The notes under the pieces are model-generated. The model did not search any database and had not been told where the DNA came from. It saw only the letters and a program-made list of their open reading frames with translations. From assembly GCF_007559025.1 (NCBI RefSeq), contig NZ_CP041765.1:1918679-1982678 (forward strand): a stretch of DNA of 64,000 nt. The letters are read 5' to 3'. Origin of the DNA: Tomitella fengzijianii. GTDB lineage: Bacteria; Actinomycetota; Actinomycetes; Mycobacteriales; Mycobacteriaceae. Below are positions 60,764-64,000 of this stretch, in pieces (position 1 is the stretch's first letter; the number at the start of each line of letters is the position of its first letter). The position numbers and the translations under genes were made by a program.

Positions 60764-61665
60764 TCGTGGATCTCCCCGACACCACCACGAAGAACGTCAT
60801 CCAGCGCTTGTACGAGGTCCGGGAGGCCGGCGGCGCCGTCACCCTGGGGCGCGTGCTCACGCTGGTGGTCGGAATCGGCGACGATGCCGACGCGGAACGG
60901 TCCATCGAGGCGGCCAACGAGGCGAGCCGCGAACACCCGTGCCGCATCATCGTCGTGGTCCACCACGCCGGTTCCGAACGCACTGTGCTCGACGCGCAGA
61001 TCCGCGTCGGGGCGGATGCGGGCGCCTCCGAGGTGGTGGTCCTGCGGCTGCACGGCGCCCTGTCGTCCCACAGCGACAGCGTCGTCACCCCGTTCCTGCT
61101 GCCGGACACCCCCATCGTCACCTGGTGGCCCGGGAACGGCCCGGACGTGCCGCGCGAGGATCCGCTGGGGCGTATCGCCTTGCGCCGGATCACCGGGCCG
61201 TCCACCGCGGCACCGCGCGAGCTGCTGCAGCGGCGGTGGAAGGGCTACTCCAGTGGCGACACGGACCTTGCCTGGCCCGCCATCACCCCGTGGCGTGCCC
61301 TGCTGGCGACGGCCGTCGAGCACCCCGAGTTCTCGCCGATCGACCGCGCCGAGGTGACCGGGCCTGCGGCCGACCCGTCCGCCGACCTGTTGGCCGGGTG
61401 GCTGGCGACCGCGCTCGACGTGCCCGTCACACGGCGGGACGGCGCCGAGGGCGTCGCGTTGCACGCGGCCGACGCCACCGTCTCGCTGTTGCGCGTCTCG
61501 GAGACCGTCGCCGTGCTGAGCCGGCCGGGCGAGCGGGACAGCCGGGTGGCCCTGGCACACCGGCACGAGTGGGACTGCCTCGCCGAGGAGCTGCGGCGTC
61601 TCGACCCCGACGAGATCTACGAGGACGCGCTGGCGGGGACGGCGCGCGTCACCTACGAGTCCTGA
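60760..61665 (+). CDS. opcA: OpcA, G6PDH assembly/allosteric factor
   Basis: A 301-residue partner needed for full activity of the adjacent G6PDH in cyanobacteria and actinobacteria. MIVDLPDTTTKNVIQRLYEVREAGGAVTLGRVLTLV is the family start (shown in two parts in other members). VVHHAGSERTVLDAQIRVG, LLPDTPIVTWWPG and RRITGPSTAAP follow. ATG 60760 overlaps the zwf stop, with AAGGGAG 11 bases upstream; a GTG at 60748 is less likely. It is 61 bases before pgl. Confidence 0.95.
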   Translation: MIVDLPDTTTKNVIQRLYEVREAGGAVTLGRVLTLVVGIGDDADAERSIEAANEASREHPCRIIVVVHHAGSERTVLDAQIRVGADAGASEVVVLRLHGALSSHSDSVVTPFLLPDTPIVTWWPGNGPDVPREDPLGRIALRRITGPSTAAPRELLQRRWKGYSSGDTDLAWPAITPWRALLATAVEHPEFSPIDRAEVTGPAADPSADLLAGWLATALDVPVTRRDGAEGVALHAADATVSLLRVSETVAVLSRPGERDSRVALAHRHEWDCLAEELRRLDPDEIYEDALAGTARVTYES

Positions 61666-61726
61666 CGGCCGCCGGCCGACCTACCACCGGATCCGCGCCC
61701 GCCTGGCGGGCGGGAGGGAGCTGGAG

Positions 61727-62437
61727 ATGACCACAGAGATCGTCCGGGGAGCAGACCAGGACGGCATCGTGACCGCCGCGGCCGCCCGCTTCACCGCACT
61801 CGTCGCCGAGGCCGTGGCGCGGCGGGGCCGCGCCCGCGTGGTGCTCACCGGGGGCGGTGCCGGAATCGGGCTGCTGGCCGCGCTGCGCGGCGCGGACATC
61901 GACTGGCCCAAAGTCGAGTTCTTCTGGGGTGACGAGAGGTTCGTGGCGGCGGACGACGGCGACCGCAACGCACTCCAGGCCCACGAAGCGCTGCTCGCGC
62001 ACGTGCCCGTGGACGAGGCCCTGGTCCACCCGATGCCGGCCGACGACGGCGACGTCGCCGGGGACGTCGACGCCGCCGCACGCCGTTACGCCGAGCTCGT
62101 GGAGCCGGTCGAGGCTTTCGACGTGCACCTGCTGGGCATGGGCGGCGAGGGCCACATCAATTCGATCTTCCCGCACTCCCCCGCGGTCGCGGAGTCCGCG
62201 GCCACTGCGGTGGCCGTACGCGACTGCCCCAAACCTCCTCCCACCCGCATCACGCTGACTCTTCCGATGGTGCGGCGATCGCGCGAGGTGTGGCTGCTCG
62301 TCGCTGGGGAGGCCAAGGCGCAGGCGGCCGCGGCGGCGCTCGGCGGCGCGGCCGCGGCGGACGTCCCCGCCGCGGGCGCATCCGGATCGGACAGGACGGT
62401 CTGGTTCGTCGACGATGCGGCAGCCGCCGCGCTCTGA
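61727..62437 (+). CDS. pgl: 6-phosphogluconolactonase (DevB type)
   Basis: A 236-residue hydrolase completing the oxidative branch. It shows VVLTGGGAGIGLLAALR, VEFFWGDERFVAADDGDRN and FDVHLLGMGGEGHINSIFPHSP (catalytic His region), then ITLTLPMVRRSREVWLLVAGEAKAQA. GGGAGCTGGAG precedes the ATG. It is the last gene of the pentose phosphate operon; the conserved gene order ends with it, and 58 bases on a resolvase gene begins from the other side. Confidence 0.94.
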   Translation: MTTEIVRGADQDGIVTAAAARFTALVAEAVARRGRARVVLTGGGAGIGLLAALRGADIDWPKVEFFWGDERFVAADDGDRNALQAHEALLAHVPVDEALVHPMPADDGDVAGDVDAAARRYAELVEPVEAFDVHLLGMGGEGHINSIFPHSPAVAESAATAVAVRDCPKPPPTRITLTLPMVRRSREVWLLVAGEAKAQAAAAALGGAAAADVPAAGASGSDRTVWFVDDAAAAAL

Positions 62438-62495
62438 GAACCGGGGGTTCCGGTAGTAATCGCGCGAAGAACAACGAAGTTGCCCTGACCAGCGG

Positions 62496-63113
62496 TTACG
62501 TCCGTGGCGCGGTGCCGCTGATGATGCGGTGGATGGTGGAGCGGCCGACGCTGTATTCCTCGGCGAGGTCGGCAAGGCTCGCGTCGTCGGTGGGGTCGTG
62601 GTAGCGGCGGTGGATCGTTTTGCGTGCTGTGAGAGGGAGTTTCGGCTGCTTGCCCTTGAGGCGGCCCTTCGCGCGGGCCTTGGCCATGCACTCGCGGGTG
62701 CGTAGATGGCCCAGGTTGGCTTCGAATTCGGCGACCATGGCGAGGGTTTGCAGGAAGAGTTTGCCGAACGGGTCGTGCCAGTCGTAGATCGAGCTGCCCA
62801 ATCCGAACAGCGCGTCGCGTTCACGCAGTCCGGCCAGGATCTCGCCGGCTTCGGCCATGTTGCGGGCGAATCGGTCGAACTTGGTCGTGGTGAGCACTAC
62901 CTGCCGCCCGTTGGCGGCCGCCGCGGCGGAGGTGACGGCGGCGAGCGCGTTGTCGAGTCCGGTCCGGTTCTTGCGGGTGGTGCCGGAGAAGCCTTCGTCG
63001 ATGAAGATCTGTTCGTTCGGGACTCCGAGCACGAGGAGCTGCTCGGTTTGGATCTCGACGTCTTGTTCGTCGGTGGAGCAGCGGCAGTATCCGACGCGGA
63101 ACGGTTCACCCAT
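62496..63113 (-). CDS. Serine recombinase (resolvase/invertase family)
   Basis: A 205-residue recombinase. The catalytic Ser is Ser13 in VGYCRCSTDEQDVEIQTEQL; Cys replaces the usual Val before it. The core continues with FIDEGFSGTTRKNR, TKFDRFARN with the active-site Arg residues, and the E helix (MVAEFEANLGHLRTRECMAKARA). A C-terminal helix-turn-helix (SLADLAEEYSVGRSTIHRI) completes the Tn3-resolvase layout. Base use is clearly less GC-rich at third positions than in its neighbours. No transposase is in the window. It is probably part of a Tn3-family or similar element carrying the metal genes that follow. Confidence 0.92.
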   Translation of the reverse strand: MGEPFRVGYCRCSTDEQDVEIQTEQLLVLGVPNEQIFIDEGFSGTTRKNRTGLDNALAAVTSAAAAANGRQVVLTTTKFDRFARNMAEAGEILAGLRERDALFGLGSSIYDWHDPFGKLFLQTLAMVAEFEANLGHLRTRECMAKARAKGRLKGKQPKLPLTARKTIHRRYHDPTDDASLADLAEEYSVGRSTIHRIISGTAPRT

Positions 63114-63157
63114 TCCTGAGATTGTTCCGGATAGCGGGGGTTGACCGGGACAGTTCG

Positions 63158-63246
63158 CGGAACACCTCTACGGAACACCCGCGAGCTGGGTGGAGCCGGT
63201 CGGGCGCGGTGTTCCGTTGGCCGATCGGCTTACGGAACACCGCGCC
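63158..63246. repeat. CGGAACACC repeats, likely recombinase sites
   Basis: CGGAACACC occurs at 63158-63166, 63171-63179 and 63233-63241, and inverted (GGTGTTCCG) at 63208-63216. The last two belong to a perfect 14-bp inverted repeat (ggcgcggtgttccg at 63203-63216 with 63233-63246), spacer 16. They lie between the start of the resolvase gene and the cmtR-like gene, where a res site would be expected. Confidence 0.65.
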
Positions 63247-63270
63247 GCCCGAGATCGGCTCCCGCGATAG

Positions 63271-63304
63271 TTCATGGTTCCATGAATACATCAATCTCTG
63301 TATT
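63271..63304. promoter_or_regulatory. Operator/promoter of the cmtR-like gene
   Basis: Two palindromes abut: TTCATGG-TT-CCATGAA (63271-63286) and AATACA-N8-TGTATT (63285-63304). The second ends in a -10-like TATTGT (63301-63306), seven bases before the GTG start, so the mRNA may be leaderless. Binding of the encoded ArsR-type protein to either would block the promoter. Confidence 0.65.
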
Positions 63305-63313
63305 GTCTGGGTT

Positions 63314-63643
63314 GTGGAAACCTTGTTGCACCGTGACGCGCTGACCCGCTTCGGGCACGCGTTGTCGGATCCAACCCGCACCCAGATCTTGCTGAGCCTG
63401 CGCACCGGGCCGGCCTATCCCTCGGAGCTGGCCGAGGCGATCGGTGTGTCGCGCCAGATCCTGTCCAATCACCTGGCCTGCTTGCGTGGGTGCGGGCTGG
63501 TCGTCGCCGTCCCGGAAGGCCGGCGTTCCCGTTACGAGCTCGCCGATCGCCGCATCGGGCACGCGCTGGACGACCTTCTCGGCCTGGTGCTCGCGGTCGA
63601 CCCGGCCTGCTGCCCAGCCACCGACACCGAGGAGTGCTGCTGA
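63314..63643 (+). CDS. cmtR: ArsR/SmtB repressor, CmtR-like (Cd/Pb sensor)
   Basis: A 109-residue winged-helix metal sensor. DALTRFGHALSDPTRTQILL and PSELAEAIGVSRQILSNHLA are the DNA-binding part. CmtR of M. tuberculosis binds Cd/Pb through Cys57, Cys61 and Cys102. Here Cys56 and Cys60 stand in the same LACLRGCGLV context, and four Cys (99, 100, 108, 109) sit in the tail. So Cd/Pb sensing is likely, and the extra cysteines could widen the range. The GTG at 63314 aligns with family starts. Its TGA shares one base with the ATG of the transporter gene. Confidence 0.88.
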   Translation: METLLHRDALTRFGHALSDPTRTQILLSLRTGPAYPSELAEAIGVSRQILSNHLACLRGCGLVVAVPEGRRSRYELADRRIGHALDDLLGLVLAVDPACCPATDTEECC

Positions 63644-64000
63644 TGTCGGCGCCATTGGGAATGCCGCCGCTGCCCTCGGCCGTCACCCCGTCGGGACCGT
63701 CGCCTGAGCGCAAGGCGTTGCTGTCACGCCGGATCCGCTGGTTCGTCGCCGCGACCATCACCTACAACGTCATCGAGGCGATCATCGCCCTGACCGAGGG
63801 CGCGCGGGTGTCCTCGACCGCGCTGATCGGATTCGGCCTGGACTCGGTGATCGAGGTGTCCTCCGCTGCGGCGGTCGCCTGGCAGTTCGCCGGCCGTGAT
63901 CCAGAGAAGCGCGAGAAGATCGCGCTGCGGATCATCGCGTTCTCCTTCTTCGCCCTCGCCGCCTACGTCACCATCGACTCGATTCGCGGCCTGCTCGGCG
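63643..64000 (+). CDS. Cation diffusion facilitator family transporter, N-terminal part
   Basis: The frame opens at ATG 63643 and is still open at the window edge, giving 119 residues. After a Pro/Ser-rich start come RRIRWFVAATITYNVIEAIIALTEG (helix 1) and SSTALIGFGLDSVIEVSSAAAVAWQF (helix 2 with the Asp of the metal site). Then IALRIIAFSFFALAAYVTIDSIRGLLG (helix 3) follows. This is the layout of the CDF/cation-efflux fold. Coupling to the cmtR-like gene by a shared base suggests a Cd, Pb or Zn exporter induced by metal. The right end is missing. Confidence 0.85.
   Translation, partial: MSAPLGMPPLPSAVTPSGPSPERKALLSRRIRWFVAATITYNVIEAIIALTEGARVSSTALIGFGLDSVIEVSSAAAVAWQFAGRDPEKREKIALRIIAFSFFALAAYVTIDSIRGLLG

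Noticed and set aside
62496-63113. A complete insertion sequence
   Set aside because: Only the resolvase is present; no transposase or matching terminal repeats could be found within the window.

Overview
This window is high-GC (well above 65% by eye) actinobacterial chromosome with GTG, TTG and ATG starts, dense overlapping operons and actinobacterial protein families. The co-occurrence of mabA-inhA, MptB, RipA, an EttA/Rv1473-type ABC-F gene, AcnR, OpcA and an HtaA-like secreted protein points to the mycolic-acid-bearing order Mycobacteriales. I could not fix the genus: the gene order follows Mycobacterium tuberculosis (as I remember it) over two blocks, but a lycopene cyclase, a heme-oxygenase/HmuTUV locus, an intein-free sufB and the absence of a ripB next to ripA argue for a non-Mycobacterium genus of the order (Gordonia, Dietzia, Tomitella or a relative).

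Layout. 1-4122: heme-iron acquisition. A secreted HtaA-like protein (cut by the window edge) is divergent from hmuO-hmuT-hmuU-hmuV, with an IdeR/DtxR-type iron box between them. 4074-8258 (minus): a small unknown gene and a heterodimeric ABC exporter with one degenerate ATP site. 8568-13367: lppL-like lipoprotein, pyrD, an NTF2-like protein, and on the other strand a PEBP protein and an M20 peptidase (the Rv2138-Rv2141c order). 13720-13805: tRNA-Leu(GAG) with a perfect 19-bp terminator hairpin.

14085-38978 runs along the M. tuberculosis Rv1496-to-Rv1473 order in reverse: meaB, mutB, mutA (methylmalonyl-CoA mutase), a VTT-family membrane protein, a SatD-like HTH protein with its membrane partner, SPFH protein and NfeD, DUF3097, an unrecognised gene, hemH, inhA, mabA, a VWA protein, a DUF58 protein, MoxR, RipA, a Rv1476-like membrane protein, acn, acnR and an ABC-F ATPase. 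39189-42191 is an accessory insertion: SDR, lycopene cyclase and a secreted phosphodiesterase. 42484-49206 is the SUF Fe-S assembly operon (sufR-B-D-C-S-U-T), with an exact match to the reported SufR operator. 49433-55346: mptB, an ABC transporter pair, a small protein, a quinone oxidoreductase and ctaB (no ctaA beside it). 55844-62437: tkt-tal-zwf-opcA-pgl, the pentose-phosphate operon.

At about 62440 the conserved order stops at a foreign-looking segment: a serine resolvase, a set of GGTGTTCCG/CGGAACACC repeats, a CmtR-like Cd/Pb repressor and the start of a cation-diffusion-facilitator transporter that runs off the end.

How the parts fit: iron enters as heme (HtaA/HmuTUV, HmuO), is inserted into porphyrin (HemH) or Fe-S clusters (SUF), and is used by aconitase, heme A (CtaB) and others. 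Three separate regulators of this economy are visible in DNA: an iron box, two AcnR boxes and a SufR box. Several first genes have a -10 hexamer 6-9 bases before the start codon and no ribosome binding site, which suggests leaderless mRNAs.
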